Of a stretch of 64,000 nt of DNA, positions 36,999-47,870 are shown piece after piece. Source of the stretch: Bifidobacterium magnum. Its GTDB lineage: Bacteria; Actinomycetota; Actinomycetes; Actinomycetales; Bifidobacteriaceae. A program made the translations under genes and the position numbers. The stretch covers positions 205,201 to 269,200 of the forward strand of contig NZ_JGZB01000002.1 in NCBI RefSeq assembly GCF_000741255.1, in the 5' to 3' direction. The notes under the pieces are model-generated. The model did no database searches, was not told the DNA's origin, and saw only the letters and a program-made list of their open reading frames with translations. Each line of letters begins with the position of its first letter. The first letter of the stretch is position 1.

Positions 36999-37087
36999 AT
37001 ATCTGGACGAATAAGGGCACGCGTGTGCCCCGAATTCACCAACATGGGCGGCGTTCGATTTATTTGAACGGCGCTCACGGTTTATTT

Positions 37088-37109
37088 GCATGGATTTCAT
37101 GCGTTTTTT
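37088..37109 (+). terminator. Second hairpin plus T-run before pulA
   Basis: GCATG-GATTT-CATGC is followed by GTTTTTT. It is short but canonical, about 100 bp before the pulA start, and could insulate or attenuate pulA. A GGGCAC-GCGT-GTGCCC hairpin (37015-37030) and a GAGAGCTCTC palindrome (37169-37178) also lie in this spacer. Confidence 0.5.
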
Positions 37110-37212
37110 CACTGCCGCCTGAATCATAATTCCCCAAACAAACTGTGGTATGCCATTAAGTAACAGCGGAGAGCTCTCACATTTTCCGCACAGGTTATAA
37201 GGGGCGACCATC

Positions 37213-39372
37213 ATGGATTGGGCGAATGGGACCACTGCGGCATTGCATCCACTGCTTCACGCGGGAATTGCGACTTTCACCACATTCGACGTGCGCCTGA
37301 ACCCGGACGTGGACCTGTCCGACATGGGGGCATGGTGGGAGCCGGAACATGTGCATGTGTACGACTGCCAGGCCACGACCATGCATGTGGATCGCACCGC
37401 AATCCATGACGGTGTGCTGACCATCACCGTGCGCGAACAGTTGGACGTGCGCGGCGAGTACCTGATCGCCATCGACGAGATCGGCGGCCGCCACCAAAGC
37501 GCCAACATTACCGCCATCGCGGACTCCGTGGTGCGCACGGAAGAATTCGACCGCGCCATGTATTACGACGGCGACGACTTGGGTTGCCGGTACGCCAAGG
37601 ACGGCACTACTTTCGTGTTGTGGGCGCCGACCGCCGTCAATGTGCGCGTCGTGTTCTTCACTTCTTCGTGCCACGCCGACAACAGCGAACTGGAATCGTT
37701 CCCCATGTACTACCACCGGGGCGTGTGGCGCGTCACCGTGGAAGGGGACTGGAACCGCACGGCCTATGTGTACCGTCTGGAATTCGCGGACGGCACGCAA
37801 CATGACAGCGCCGACCCGTACGCCACGGCCGCCGTGATCAACGGTGAGCGTTCCGTGGTCCTCGATCCTGAAGAAATTTCCATTGGCGACTTCAACCGCA
37901 TGCCCGCCTTCCCGGCGGACGAGCAGCCCGTGATCGCCGAAACGCATGTGCGCGACTTTTCCAAGGACGCCTCTTCGGGCATCGCCGAACAATATCGCGG
38001 CACCTATCTTGGACTTGTCCAACGCGGCAGCGTCAATGCGTATGGGGATCCAACCTGCCTCGACCATGTGGTCGAGATGGGGATCACGCATCTGCAGCTC
38101 CAGCCGATTTTCGATTTTTCGAGTGTCGACGAACGCAAGCCACTGGATGACGAGAACTACAACTGGGGTTATGACCCGTTCAATTACAATGTTCCCGAAG
38201 GATCGTTCAGTACCGACGCCTATGATCCGGCGTGCCGTATTACGGAAACCAAACGTATGGTCCGCGCGCTGCACGACGCCGGAGTGCGCGTGATCATGGA
38301 CGTCGTCTACAACCATGTGCATGACGCCGCGCGACACCCGTTCCAGCTGACCGTTCCCGGATACTACTTCCGTTATACGGATAAGGGGACTCTCACCAAC
38401 GATTCGCGGTGCGGCAATGATGTGGCGAGCGAACGGCTGATGGTGCGCAAATATATCGTCCATTCCGTCCGGTTCTGGGCGACCCGGTACCGTATGGACG
38501 GATTCCGGTTCGACCTTATGGGACTGATCGACTTGGAGACCATGCGCCAAATCCGCGACATGCTCGACGAAATCGATCCGAGCATCATTGTGCTGGGCGA
38601 AGGCTGGGACATGTGCACGACGCTGCCGCCCGAAGACATGGCCACACAAGACAACGCCGCACGGCTCAACACTCCACGCTCCACCGTGAGCTTCTTCAAC
38701 GACTCCATGCGCGACGCGCTCAAAGGATCCGTCTTCATTCCCGGCGAGTGCGGATATGTCAATGGACAGCCGGGCATGGAACCGCTTGTGCTTGAAAACA
38801 TGTTGGGCGCACGCAACGTGCACGACTACGCCAACGCCGGACAGGTCATCCAGTACGCCGAGATCCACGACAATATGACGCTGTACGACAAGCTTGCGGC
38901 CAGCGTCCCCGAAGACGACGAGGAAACGCGCCTGCGTCGCCTCATGTTGGCCAACGCGGCCGTCATGCTCGCGTTCGGTATTCCTGAAATGCAAGTGGGG
39001 CAGGAATTCGCGCGCACCAAAGGCGGTGACGACAACAGTTTCCGTTCGGGCGACCGTGTGAACGCCTTGGACTGGAACCGCATGAGCGAGCAGCCGTATG
39101 CGGAGGCCGTGCATCACATGCGCGAACTTATCGCCTTGCGCAAGTCGATCCCTGAACTTCGCGAGACCGACTATGCGCGCATCGAGGAGATGGCGCACGT
39201 ATTGGCCAGCGAAGACGATGTGGTCGCATACACCGTGGAAGACACGCGGCGGATTGTGGTCATGGCACTTAACACGGCGGCGCGAAACGCCCGGATAACG
39301 CTTGACCGGGAGGCAACACTCGAGGTGCCGGAGCTTGGATACGCGTGTCAAACCTTGGAAATTCGCCAATAA
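37213..39372 (+). CDS. pulA: Type I pullulanase / glycogen-debranching alpha-1,6-glucosidase (GH13_14)
   Basis: 719 residues with no signal peptide, so intracellular. An N-terminal CBM48-like part is followed by the GH13 barrel. Landmarks are YNWGYDPFNYNVPEGS (the type I pullulanase YNWGY-DP signature), region I MDVVYNHV, region II GFRFDLMG with the nucleophile Asp, region III VLGEGWD with the acid Glu, and region IV QYAEIHDNMTLYDKL with the third Asp. It cleaves alpha-1,6 branches of glycogen-derived dextrins. glgC lies 20 kb downstream. RBS AAGGGG precedes the ATG. Confidence 0.92.
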   Translation: MDWANGTTAALHPLLHAGIATFTTFDVRLNPDVDLSDMGAWWEPEHVHVYDCQATTMHVDRTAIHDGVLTITVREQLDVRGEYLIAIDEIGGRHQSANITAIADSVVRTEEFDRAMYYDGDDLGCRYAKDGTTFVLWAPTAVNVRVVFFTSSCHADNSELESFPMYYHRGVWRVTVEGDWNRTAYVYRLEFADGTQHDSADPYATAAVINGERSVVLDPEEISIGDFNRMPAFPADEQPVIAETHVRDFSKDASSGIAEQYRGTYLGLVQRGSVNAYGDPTCLDHVVEMGITHLQLQPIFDFSSVDERKPLDDENYNWGYDPFNYNVPEGSFSTDAYDPACRITETKRMVRALHDAGVRVIMDVVYNHVHDAARHPFQLTVPGYYFRYTDKGTLTNDSRCGNDVASERLMVRKYIVHSVRFWATRYRMDGFRFDLMGLIDLETMRQIRDMLDEIDPSIIVLGEGWDMCTTLPPEDMATQDNAARLNTPRSTVSFFNDSMRDALKGSVFIPGECGYVNGQPGMEPLVLENMLGARNVHDYANAGQVIQYAEIHDNMTLYDKLAASVPEDDEETRLRRLMLANAAVMLAFGIPEMQVGQEFARTKGGDDNSFRSGDRVNALDWNRMSEQPYAEAVHHMRELIALRKSIPELRETDYARIEEMAHVLASEDDVVAYTVEDTRRIVVMALNTAARNARITLDREATLEVPELGYACQTLEIRQ

Positions 39373-39446
39373 GCGTAGTTTGCTACGCTCTTGGTAAGTT
39401 TTGGCAACACACGCGCGGTCATGGTGCAATGATATGCTGAAGTCCC

Positions 39447-41111
39447 ATGGTTAGAAGACAACATGGCAATTCCCAAGAGCACATCACCAAGCATATTTTC
39501 GTTACCGGTGGCGTTGTTTCATCCCTCGGAAAGGGCCTGACGGCATCCTCTCTCGGCCGTCTGCTGCGTAGCCGCGGCATCCGCGTGCTGCAGCAAAAAC
39601 TGGATCCTTACATCAACGTGGATCCCGGCACCATGAATCCGTTCCAGCACGGCGAAGTCTACGTGACTGAAGACGGTGCCGAAACCGATCTCGACATCGG
39701 TCACTACGAGCGTTTCCTCGATGTCTTCCTTAGCCAGAAGGCCAATGTCACCACTGGCCAGATCTATCAGGAAGTATTGCGTAAGGAGCGCGCCGGCGAA
39801 TATCTGGGCCAGTGCGTCCAAGTCATTCCTCACATCACCAATGAAATCAAGTCCCGCATGCGCGCCCAGGCGTCGGATGATGTGGATGTCATCATCACCG
39901 AAATCGGCGGTACGGTCGGCGATATCGAATCCCAGCCGTTCCTTGAGGCCGCGCGTGAAGTGCGTCGTGAACTCGGCCCGGAGAACTGCATGTTCGTGCA
40001 TGTTTCCCTCGTGCCGTACATCGCCGCCGCCCACGAATTGAAGACGAAGCCGACCCAGCACTCCGTCATGATGCTGCGCCAGCTCGGCATTACGCCGGAC
40101 GCGCTTGTGCTGCGCTCCGATCGTCCGCTCAAGCAGAGCATCAAGGACAAGATCTCCCTGATGTGCGACGTGGACGCCGAAGGCGTGGTCAACTGCGTGG
40201 ACGCCCCGAGCATCTACGACGTTCCGAAGATCCTGTTCAACGAGGGCCTCGACACCTACGTGGTGCGCGAACTCGGCCTGCCGTTCCACGACGTGGACTG
40301 GGACGAATGGGAAGACCTGCTCGAGCGTGTGCACCATCCGAAGCACGAAGTCAACATCGCCATCGTCGGCAAGTACATCGACCTGCCGGACGCCTACCTG
40401 TCCGTCACCGAGGCCATCAAGGCCGGCGGTTTCGGCAACTGGGCCAAGGTCAACGTCAAGTGGATCGCCGCTGACACCTGCGAGACGGAGGCCGGTGCGG
40501 CCGCCGCGCTCAACCAGGTCGACGGTATCGTGATCCCCGGCGGCTTCGGCATCCGCGGCATCGAAGGCAAGATCGGCGCCCTGCGCTTCGCCCGTGAACA
40601 CGGTCTGCCGGCGCTGGGCCTGTGCCTCGGCCTGCAGTCCATGGTCATCGAGTACGCCCGCGACGTGCTGGGCCTTGAACAGGCCGGCTCCACCGAATTC
40701 GAGCCGAACTGCGCCGAACCGGTTATCGCCACCATGGAAGAGCAGAAGGACATCGTGGCAGGCAACGGCGACATGGGCCACACCATGCGCCTGGGCTCCT
40801 ACCCGGCAGAACTGCTCGAGGATTCGATCGTGGCCGAGCTGTACGGCACCACGCATGTCACGGAACGCCACCGCCATCGCTACGAAGTGAACGTGGCATA
40901 CAAGGATCGTCTGCGCGAAGGCGGCCTCGTGATTTCCGGCGAAAGCCCGGACGGCGAGCTTACCGAGTTCGTTGAGCTGCCGCGCGAAGTGCACCCGTTC
41001 TTCGTGGCCACGCAGGCACACCCGGAGTTCAAGAGCCGCCCGACGAAGCCGCATCCGCTGTTCAGCGGCCTGGTCAAGGCAGCCCTCGACCATCAGGAAG
41101 CCCGTGCGTGA
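39447..41111 (+). CDS. pyrG: CTP synthase
   Basis: 554 residues. The amidoligase domain (about 1-275) has [43 protein letters not shown] and the Walker-like [12 protein letters not shown]. The glutaminase domain follows, with oxyanion GGFGIRG, the nucleophile Cys in [11 protein letters not shown] and the catalytic His-Glu in [12 protein letters not shown]. It makes CTP from UTP, ATP and glutamine. A short GCGTAG-TTTG-CTACGC hairpin lies between pulA and the ATG. A strong terminator follows. Confidence 0.97.
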   Translation: MVRRQHGNSQEHITKHIFVTGGVVSSLGKGLTASSLGRLLRSRGIRVLQQKLDPYINVDPGTMNPFQHGEVYVTEDGAETDLDIGHYERFLDVFLSQKANVTTGQIYQEVLRKERAGEYLGQCVQVIPHITNEIKSRMRAQASDDVDVIITEIGGTVGDIESQPFLEAAREVRRELGPENCMFVHVSLVPYIAAAHELKTKPTQHSVMMLRQLGITPDALVLRSDRPLKQSIKDKISLMCDVDAEGVVNCVDAPSIYDVPKILFNEGLDTYVVRELGLPFHDVDWDEWEDLLERVHHPKHEVNIAIVGKYIDLPDAYLSVTEAIKAGGFGNWAKVNVKWIAADTCETEAGAAAALNQVDGIVIPGGFGIRGIEGKIGALRFAREHGLPALGLCLGLQSMVIEYARDVLGLEQAGSTEFEPNCAEPVIATMEEQKDIVAGNGDMGHTMRLGSYPAELLEDSIVAELYGTTHVTERHRHRYEVNVAYKDRLREGGLVISGESPDGELTEFVELPREVHPFFVATQAHPEFKSRPTKPHPLFSGLVKAALDHQEARA

Positions 41112-41144
41112 GACGAACAGTGAGAATTTGAAACTCCTGTAAAT

Positions 41145-41180
41145 ACAAGGCCATACATATTCCGATATGTATGGCCTTGT
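41145..41180 (+). terminator. Terminator of pyrG
   Basis: Perfect 16-bp stem ACAAGGCCATACATAT-TCCG-ATATGTATGGCCTTGT followed by TGCAT. The T-run is short, but the stem is very strong. Confidence 0.8.
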
Positions 41181-41244
41181 TGCATAATGGAGACTGTTTG
41201 AACCATGATGCTTTGTCTTTCAATGCAAGAAAAAAGAGGTGCGA

Positions 41245-42858
41245 ATGACACGGCGTGACGACCAGAAACCACCGTTTACCGACGAACAACCGACCCAGCA
41301 GTGGGCTTCCATGGACGATTTCGCGGAAGCGGGGCCTGACCATGTCGACAGCGGGACCGAGTCGTTGCACATTGCGATGAAGCAGAAGAAGCGTCATATC
41401 TGGCCGCTGGTGGTCACCGTCATCGTCGCGTGCGTCGCCGCCATTGGCGCGGGATTCTTCTGGTATTTCCAGTCGCATGCGCTTCCCGGCGTTACGCTTT
41501 GGGGACATTCGGTCACGGGCAAATCGCAGGCGCAAATCCAGGACGAAATCGAGGAAGGCGTGGCCCAAGCCACCATTCCCGTGTCCTATGACGGCGAACA
41601 TGCCGAAGTGTCGCTCAAGGACCTGGGCTTGACCGTCAACGCCAAGCAGATTGCGCAGGACGCCGTGAACGCGAAGCGTTCCAATACCGTGTGGGAACGC
41701 TATTCGCCATGGGAACCGGAAAACGTGGATCCGACCATCGATATTTCGGGCGTGGATCCCACCGTGCTCAATGAGAAGCTCAACATCCAGACCGTGCAGC
41801 CCGTGAACGCGAGCCTGCAGGCAAGCGAGGACGGCAAGGGCTTTACCGTGACGAACGCCGTGCAGGGCACTGGCGCCAATCCCGTGGACGTGGCCCATGA
41901 GGCCGTGTCTGTGGTGGAATCCTTGGGTACGCGCAAGCCGCAGACCGTAAACGTGAAACTGTCCCAGATCGAGCCGGCCATTAGCGACGCCGTGATCACC
42001 ACCGCGCAGTCCACGCTACAAAAGCTTGTCGACAAGCCGCTGACCGTCAAGGTCGGTGGCCACAGCATCGGCTCGTTCAATGCGCAAAATCTTATGGACG
42101 CCGCCAAGGTCGATCCGGCGGCCACGGCTAAGGACGACCAGGTCAAGGTCGGCAACGTGGTGTTCAGTGCGGACAAGTTCCAGCAGGCGTACGAGAAGTC
42201 CATCAAGGACACGCTTTCCGATACCAAGAAGGACCAGAGCGAAATCGTCAACAATGATGGCGACGTGCTGGAAATTACCGACAAGGGCCATGACGGTGTG
42301 AAGATCGCCGACGGCGCGGACACCCATGTGGGCGCCGACGCATTGAAGGCCATCCAGAGCGGTTCGGACACGATCAACGTGGACGGCACCGTTGATCCGA
42401 TGAACGTGACGAAGACCAAGCGCCACGTGGTCGTCGACCTTTCCGACCACAAGGTGTACGCGTACGAAAACGGCAAGCTCGTCAACCAGTTCTGGATGTC
42501 CGCGGGACAAGGCAACGACTACCAGACGGGCGTATGCCAGCCGAGCGGCGACCTGTGCACGGAGCCGGGCGACTACAAGATCTGGCTCAAGTACGATTCG
42601 CAGAACATGTCCGGCAACCTGACGCTTTCCGACGGCAGCAACGAGTCGTGGGATGTCAAGGACGTCGGCTTCGTCAACTACTTCTCGAAGTCCGGTTGCG
42701 CGATCCACCGCATCGCCAGCAAGACGCCGTTCAACAACGACGACATCCGCGCGCTCGGCGAGAACACCTCGCACGGTTGCGTGGGCATCGGCTGGGACGT
42801 GGCCCAATGGTTCTACAACTGGGCTCTTATGGGCACTACGGTGCACGTACAAGTGTGA
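41245..42858 (+). CDS. L,D-transpeptidase (YkuD) with peptidoglycan-binding-like N-terminal domains
   Basis: 537 residues. A cytoplasmic N-terminus (about 1-50) precedes one membrane helix (about 52-75, HIWPLVVTVIVACVAAIGAG). Repeated alpha/beta wall-facing domains (about 90-385) follow. The C-terminal YkuD domain has the catalytic motif SHGCVGIGW with Cys512 and the upstream HRIAS histidine. It forms 3-3 cross-links or attaches proteins to peptidoglycan. RBS GAGG is 5 bp before the ATG; a GTG 6 bp upstream is an alternative start. Confidence 0.93.
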   Translation: MTRRDDQKPPFTDEQPTQQWASMDDFAEAGPDHVDSGTESLHIAMKQKKRHIWPLVVTVIVACVAAIGAGFFWYFQSHALPGVTLWGHSVTGKSQAQIQDEIEEGVAQATIPVSYDGEHAEVSLKDLGLTVNAKQIAQDAVNAKRSNTVWERYSPWEPENVDPTIDISGVDPTVLNEKLNIQTVQPVNASLQASEDGKGFTVTNAVQGTGANPVDVAHEAVSVVESLGTRKPQTVNVKLSQIEPAISDAVITTAQSTLQKLVDKPLTVKVGGHSIGSFNAQNLMDAAKVDPAATAKDDQVKVGNVVFSADKFQQAYEKSIKDTLSDTKKDQSEIVNNDGDVLEITDKGHDGVKIADGADTHVGADALKAIQSGSDTINVDGTVDPMNVTKTKRHVVVDLSDHKVYAYENGKLVNQFWMSAGQGNDYQTGVCQPSGDLCTEPGDYKIWLKYDSQNMSGNLTLSDGSNESWDVKDVGFVNYFSKSGCAIHRIASKTPFNNDDIRALGENTSHGCVGIGWDVAQWFYNWALMGTTVHVQV

Positions 42859-42879
42859 TTCTTGCAATGCGAAGGGGAA

Positions 42880-42912
42880 GGCCGCTCGAGTTATTCGGGC
42901 GGCTTTTTTATG
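42880..42912 (+). terminator. Terminator of the L,D-transpeptidase gene
   Basis: GCCGCTCGAG and CGGGCGGC pair around a short loop and are followed by a T-run. The AT-richer restriction-modification island starts just after. Confidence 0.75.
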
Positions 42913-43020
42913 ATGCCCACTATGGGCATAATTATTGTCCACCTGCGTACCAATGAACTACTGTGAGAGTGGGCTTATGCTCTATTTCAGCGTGAGTTGG
43001 ATCGTATGGAGGGGCCATAT

Positions 43021-46000
43021 ATGCGTAATGAACTTGAGTTCGAAGACGAGCTGATTCATTATTTAGAGTCGATTGGTGGAACAAGGCAGTGGGAATATAG
43101 GCCTGACATTAAAACGTTCGACGCATTGTGGCAGAACTTTAGAGAGATTCTCAACCGTCATAATATGGATAAACTTGCAGGTATTCCGCTTACGAATAGC
43201 GAATTTGCTCAAGTGAAACATGTGATTAGCAATTTGCATACGCCATATGAAGCAGGTAAGTGGCTGTATGGATTGAATGGCGTAACTCAAGTTGAGATTG
43301 ATCGTGATAAGCCCAATCCTGGGTCGTCTTCTACTCATGTATATTTAACGGTTTTTGATCAGGATCAGATTGGTGCCGGCAATACCGTGTACCAAATTGT
43401 GAATCAAATTAAGAGGGAAGACGTTCGTAAAGGATTCCGTAACGCGCGATTTGACACAACATTATTAATTAATGGTCTTCCGATTATTCATATTGAAGAG
43501 AAATATGACGGTCACGATGCATTTGAGGCATTGAATCAGATGCATGGGTACATTACCAGCGGTGCGTTCAGTGACATTTATTCAACCGTGCAGATTCTTG
43601 TTGGCATGACGCCTCATATGGCTCGGTATATGGCCAACACTACGGCAGACGACTTCAATACAGCGTTTGCGTTCCGTTGGCAGCGCGAGCATGACAGTAA
43701 GCCGGTTCAGGATTGGAAAGAGTTCTGTAATCTTATGCTGTCTATTCCTATGGCTCACCAAATGGCCACGAACTATATGATTTTGGACAGTAATCCGCAC
43801 CATCCAAAGCTCATGGTGATGCGCCCGTATCAAGTGTATGCCACACGTCGCGTAATTGACAGGCTTCGCACACATACCTTTGGTAACGGTGGCGATCCAA
43901 GGGTTGGCTACATTTGGCATACCACGGGTTCGGGCAAAACCATTAGTAGCTTTAAGACTGCATGGTTGGCTTCACGACTGCCAAATGTGGACAAAGTAGT
44001 GTTCGTGGTAGACCGCGTGGCACTTACGAATCAGACGTTTGAAAGCTACCAAGCCTATGATCCGGAGGGAAGTCTTGGCGCCAATGCAAGCATTATTGCG
44101 GATACACGCAATACCAATGAGCTTGCAAGGCGGCTTCAGAGTAAAGAACGCAGCAATTCCATTATTGTGACGTCTATTCAGAAGCTAGACAAGCTCGCGA
44201 AGCGCGCGCACTTCAAGGCTCTAGACGCCAATATTGTGTTCATTGCAGATGAAGCACACCGTTCCATGAATGGCGATGCCATGAGGCGTATTCGCAATGC
44301 GTTCCCGCGTGGAGCATGGGTTGGATATACGGGTACGCCAGCCTTTGATGGCAATAAAACGCAGGAAGTCTTTGGAGACCTGTTGCACGCCTACACCATT
44401 CGTGAAGCCATTGCAGACCGTAATGTGCTGGGCTTTAAGGTGGACTTCCAGAACACGCTGCCTGAAAGCGAAATTAAAACAGAGCTGCTGCCAGTGCTCT
44501 TGAAGAAGAAGCATTCGACATGGAACGAGCAAGATATTACGAACAAGATTGCGCGCATGGCTCCAGATGAAGTGGATGCGTACATAGATTCTGGCATATA
44601 TGACGACAATAAGAAACATGTACAAGCCGTAGTAGACGACATTTTCAAGTATTGGCGCAACCGTTCAAAGCAGGGCAAATATAAGGCCATGCTCACCACG
44701 CATGTTGGTGGCGGCAAAGCTTCGTCTCATATGGCGCTCATGTATTTTGATGAGTTTGCGCGGCGCAATAAAGAGCGCCAGGCAGAGGGAAAGCTACCGA
44801 TTCATGTAGCTGTTACATTCTCTTATTCCACGGATAACAGTGATGACATGGTGGAAAAGAATACTGGTCTGCTGCGCGCTATTGAAGCATATAACGCAAC
44901 GTTTGGAACATCATTTGACCTGACTACAACAGACGAGTACTTCGACAACGTGGCGTCTCGTTTACGTGGCGAACTCGACGATTCTGAAACGAGTTTGGAT
45001 CTCGTTATTGTGATTGACCAGCTCCTTACGGGGTTCGATGCTAAAATGGTCAACACGTTGTATGTAGACCGCACTATGTCTGGCGCAAGCCTCATTCAGG
45101 CATATTCGCGTACGAACCGCATTGATAATTTCATTGATAAGCCGTACGGCCGTATTGTGAATTACCGTTGGCCGGAAACGTCTAAGCAGCTTATGAATGC
45201 TGCATTAAGCATGTATGCCAATAGAGACTCTGCTGGGCAGGGGACGCTTCTCCCAGATTACCCAGAAGACGCTCCTGTAGTCGACGGTAAAACGTACACG
45301 GATCTTGTTGAGGAAGCTAGGACCAAGCTCAAAGACATTCGCGCCATGACCAATGATTTTGAGGAAATGCCGAAGAGTGAGTCTGCTCAGGAAACGTTCA
45401 TGCGTACCTATGCACAATATAACGGCATTATTTCTCAGATTCGGCAAGATGACGAGTTCGATTATGATAAGCCGGAAGCGTTGCTGAAAGAAATTGGTCT
45501 TACGCAAGAGAATGAGAATAAACTCATTGCGCGCGCTATAGATACGAAACGTGCCATAACGGAGCGGACCGATGGAGAAGGCGCTGTCAATAATATGTCG
45601 CTGGATCTTGATTTTTCCGTGGAACATATTGCTGAAATCAACGTAAATTATGACTACATTAACGATTTGCTTGCGGAATTGATGAACCGGAAGCACGAGG
45701 GAGACGACGCCAATATTGAGTCTGCATACCAGCGTGCCAGCCGGGCCATTGATCAGATGACGGACCGCCAGCAAGCGGAACAGTACCAAGCGGTTGCGGA
45801 TACGGTCTTTAATGGAACATTCGAGTCGCAAGATCTTACGTATCCAATTCAGGGTACGGATATTCCAAAGATTGTGCGTGAGCAGACGGGAAAGAGTCGG
45901 CGCCGCGCCATTGTTGAGTTTAAGGAGAAGTGGGGTCTTGTGGATGTGGTGACGGCAAATAAGTTGCTGGAAGCCATATTACGCAGGCATGTGGCTCACC

Positions 46001-46176
46001 AAGATGATCTCAACTTGGGTGGTGAGCTGTCTGAACTCAGTAAAGAGGCGTTCCAATTTTATACGGAAGATGCACAGGAAGAGCGGATTCGCAAGCTCTC
46101 GAAGATCAAATACAAAGTTGAACTGAAACGAGCCATGAGTGAGTTCGCGGACTATGTGGTGACTCATTTTCAGTAA
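43021..46176 (+). CDS. hsdR: Type I restriction enzyme R subunit (HsdR)
   Basis: 1051 residues. The N-terminal PD-(D/E)xK-like nuclease region has GLPIIHIEEKYDG (about 145-170). SF2 motor motifs follow: Walker A HTTGSGKT (about 300) and DEAHRS (about 410), then the helicase C half (IVIDQLLTGFDAKMVNTLY, SRTNRID) and an HsdM-contacting C-terminal part. It translocates DNA and cuts unmethylated targets as part of R2M2S. Codons are visibly AT-richer than in the flanking core genes, suggesting transfer. It is the first gene of the hsd operon, with its own spacer and RBS (GGAGGGG). Confidence 0.95.
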   Translation: MRNELEFEDELIHYLESIGGTRQWEYRPDIKTFDALWQNFREILNRHNMDKLAGIPLTNSEFAQVKHVISNLHTPYEAGKWLYGLNGVTQVEIDRDKPNPGSSSTHVYLTVFDQDQIGAGNTVYQIVNQIKREDVRKGFRNARFDTTLLINGLPIIHIEEKYDGHDAFEALNQMHGYITSGAFSDIYSTVQILVGMTPHMARYMANTTADDFNTAFAFRWQREHDSKPVQDWKEFCNLMLSIPMAHQMATNYMILDSNPHHPKLMVMRPYQVYATRRVIDRLRTHTFGNGGDPRVGYIWHTTGSGKTISSFKTAWLASRLPNVDKVVFVVDRVALTNQTFESYQAYDPEGSLGANASIIADTRNTNELARRLQSKERSNSIIVTSIQKLDKLAKRAHFKALDANIVFIADEAHRSMNGDAMRRIRNAFPRGAWVGYTGTPAFDGNKTQEVFGDLLHAYTIREAIADRNVLGFKVDFQNTLPESEIKTELLPVLLKKKHSTWNEQDITNKIARMAPDEVDAYIDSGIYDDNKKHVQAVVDDIFKYWRNRSKQGKYKAMLTTHVGGGKASSHMALMYFDEFARRNKERQAEGKLPIHVAVTFSYSTDNSDDMVEKNTGLLRAIEAYNATFGTSFDLTTTDEYFDNVASRLRGELDDSETSLDLVIVIDQLLTGFDAKMVNTLYVDRTMSGASLIQAYSRTNRIDNFIDKPYGRIVNYRWPETSKQLMNAALSMYANRDSAGQGTLLPDYPEDAPVVDGKTYTDLVEEARTKLKDIRAMTNDFEEMPKSESAQETFMRTYAQYNGIISQIRQDDEFDYDKPEALLKEIGLTQENENKLIARAIDTKRAITERTDGEGAVNNMSLDLDFSVEHIAEINVNYDYINDLLAELMNRKHEGDDANIESAYQRASRAIDQMTDRQQAEQYQAVADTVFNGTFESQDLTYPIQGTDIPKIVREQTGKSRRRAIVEFKEKWGLVDVVTANKLLEAILRRHVAHQDDLNLGGELSELSKEAFQFYTEDAQEERIRKLSKIKYKVELKRAMSEFADYVVTHFQ

Positions 46177-46248
46177 TTTTTAGTGACTTTTTTATATTGA
46201 TTTTTTATTAATAAAAATATAAATTTTTAAAAATATCAAGGACAACAG

Positions 46249-47859
46249 ATGGTAGATTCAGCACAGCAACTTACGTCTCAATTGTGGAGCATGGCGAATG
46301 ATCTTCGTGGAAAAATGAATGCTTCCGAATTCCAGAATTATATTCTTGGATTTATTTTTTACCGCTACCTTTCCGAAAATCAGGAACGGTATATGGAACG
46401 AATGGATCTGTTGGATCGGCAAGGCGATGAGTCATTGAACGATGCCTATGTGCGTGAGGCTTCGGATCCAAATGTGATTAATGATTGGCGTGAAGGCCTG
46501 AGTGATGCATTGGGCTACGCTATTGACCCACAGTATACGTGGGAATCTATGATGAATCGCATTCGTGCGCAACAGATTCGCCCAGATGATTTCCAGGAAA
46601 TGTTGGAGCGTTTCAACGCAAATACGCGCCTGAACACGAATGCTCGTGAGGATTTTTCGGAAGTATTTAGCGACATTAATTTGGCAGACTCGAGCTTGGG
46701 TGGCTCTACGAATGAGCGTGCGAAGAGCCTGGCCACGTTAATGGACAAGATTAATAGCGTTGAGTTTATTGACGCGAATGGTCATGATGTGCTGGGTGAC
46801 GTGTATGAGTATCTGATTGCTCAGTTCGCGAGCAACTCCGGTAAGAAGGCAGGGGAGTTTTATACGCCGCATGAGGTCTCTCAGGTGCTGGCAAAGCTCG
46901 TTACGTTGGGCCGTGATAAGGAAGATTTCCGCAACGGATTCAAGGTGTATGACCCGACTATGGGCTCAGGTTCGCTGCTGCTTACCGTGGCATCTGAGCT
47001 TCCTGAATATAAGAAGCGCGTGCATTTCTATGGCCAGGAGCTGAACCGTACTACGTATAACTTGGCGCGCATGAACCTCATGATGCACAACGTGGATTAC
47101 TCTCACATGAATCTGCGCAATGCAGATACGTTGGAGAATGATTGGCCAGATGGGGTAGATGCCAATGGTGTGGATCACCCGCTGTTCTTTGACGCTGTGG
47201 TGGCAAACCCGCCATATTCGCAGCATTGGGATAATGCCGCTTCGAAAATGAAGGATCCACGTTTCAAGGATTACGGCAAGCTCGCGCCAAAGTCTAAGGC
47301 AGATTTTGCTTTTGTGGAGCATTCGCTGTATCACTTGAATGACACGGGCCGCATGGCCATTGTGTTGCCACACGGTGTGCTGTTCCGTGGTGCTGCAGAA
47401 GGCACCATTCGTAAGGCCATTATTGAGAAGAACTATTTGGATGCGGTGATTGGTTTGCCGGCCAACCTGTTCTACTCCACATCTATTCCTACCGTGGTGC
47501 TCGTGTTCAGTAAGAACAAGGACAATACAAACGTTCTGTTTATTGACGCCTCGAATGATTTTGAGAAAGACAAGAACCAGAACAAGCTGCGCCCTGAAGA
47601 CATTCAAAAGATTATTGACACATATGTAGCGCGCAAAGATGTAGACAAGTATGCTCACGTGGCCACGCTCGATGAAATTAAAGAGAATGACTACAACCTC
47701 AACATTCCTCGCTATGTAGACACATTCGAGGAAGAAGAACCAATTGACATTGACGAAGTGAATAGGCAGCTCGCAGAAGTAGATAAAGAGATTGCCCAGC
47801 TGCAGGCAGAGTTTGATGCCATGGTGGCGGATTTGGTGCCTACGGATCCTGCTGATTAA
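46249..47859 (+). CDS. hsdM: Type I restriction-modification M subunit (HsdM)
   Basis: 536 residues. This N6-adenine methyltransferase has SAM motif I (DPTMGSGSLL, about 235) and catalytic motif IV NPPY (N320). The N-terminal HsdM_N helical region is LRGKMNASEFQNYILGFIFY. It methylates the site specified by HsdS. A spacer of about 70 bp, AT-rich, separates it from hsdR; RBS AAGGA precedes the ATG. It is followed 11 bp later by the Mrr-like gene. Confidence 0.95.
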   Translation: MVDSAQQLTSQLWSMANDLRGKMNASEFQNYILGFIFYRYLSENQERYMERMDLLDRQGDESLNDAYVREASDPNVINDWREGLSDALGYAIDPQYTWESMMNRIRAQQIRPDDFQEMLERFNANTRLNTNAREDFSEVFSDINLADSSLGGSTNERAKSLATLMDKINSVEFIDANGHDVLGDVYEYLIAQFASNSGKKAGEFYTPHEVSQVLAKLVTLGRDKEDFRNGFKVYDPTMGSGSLLLTVASELPEYKKRVHFYGQELNRTTYNLARMNLMMHNVDYSHMNLRNADTLENDWPDGVDANGVDHPLFFDAVVANPPYSQHWDNAASKMKDPRFKDYGKLAPKSKADFAFVEHSLYHLNDTGRMAIVLPHGVLFRGAAEGTIRKAIIEKNYLDAVIGLPANLFYSTSIPTVVLVFSKNKDNTNVLFIDASNDFEKDKNQNKLRPEDIQKIIDTYVARKDVDKYAHVATLDEIKENDYNLNIPRYVDTFEEEEPIDIDEVNRQLAEVDKEIAQLQAEFDAMVADLVPTDPAD

Positions 47860-47870
47860 GGGAAGAGTGA

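Noticed and set aside
37195..39429. Long antisense frame over pulA (over 740 codons)
   Set aside because: Composition is Arg/His/Val shadow of a GC-biased gene, with no motif; pulA has full catalytic signatures.
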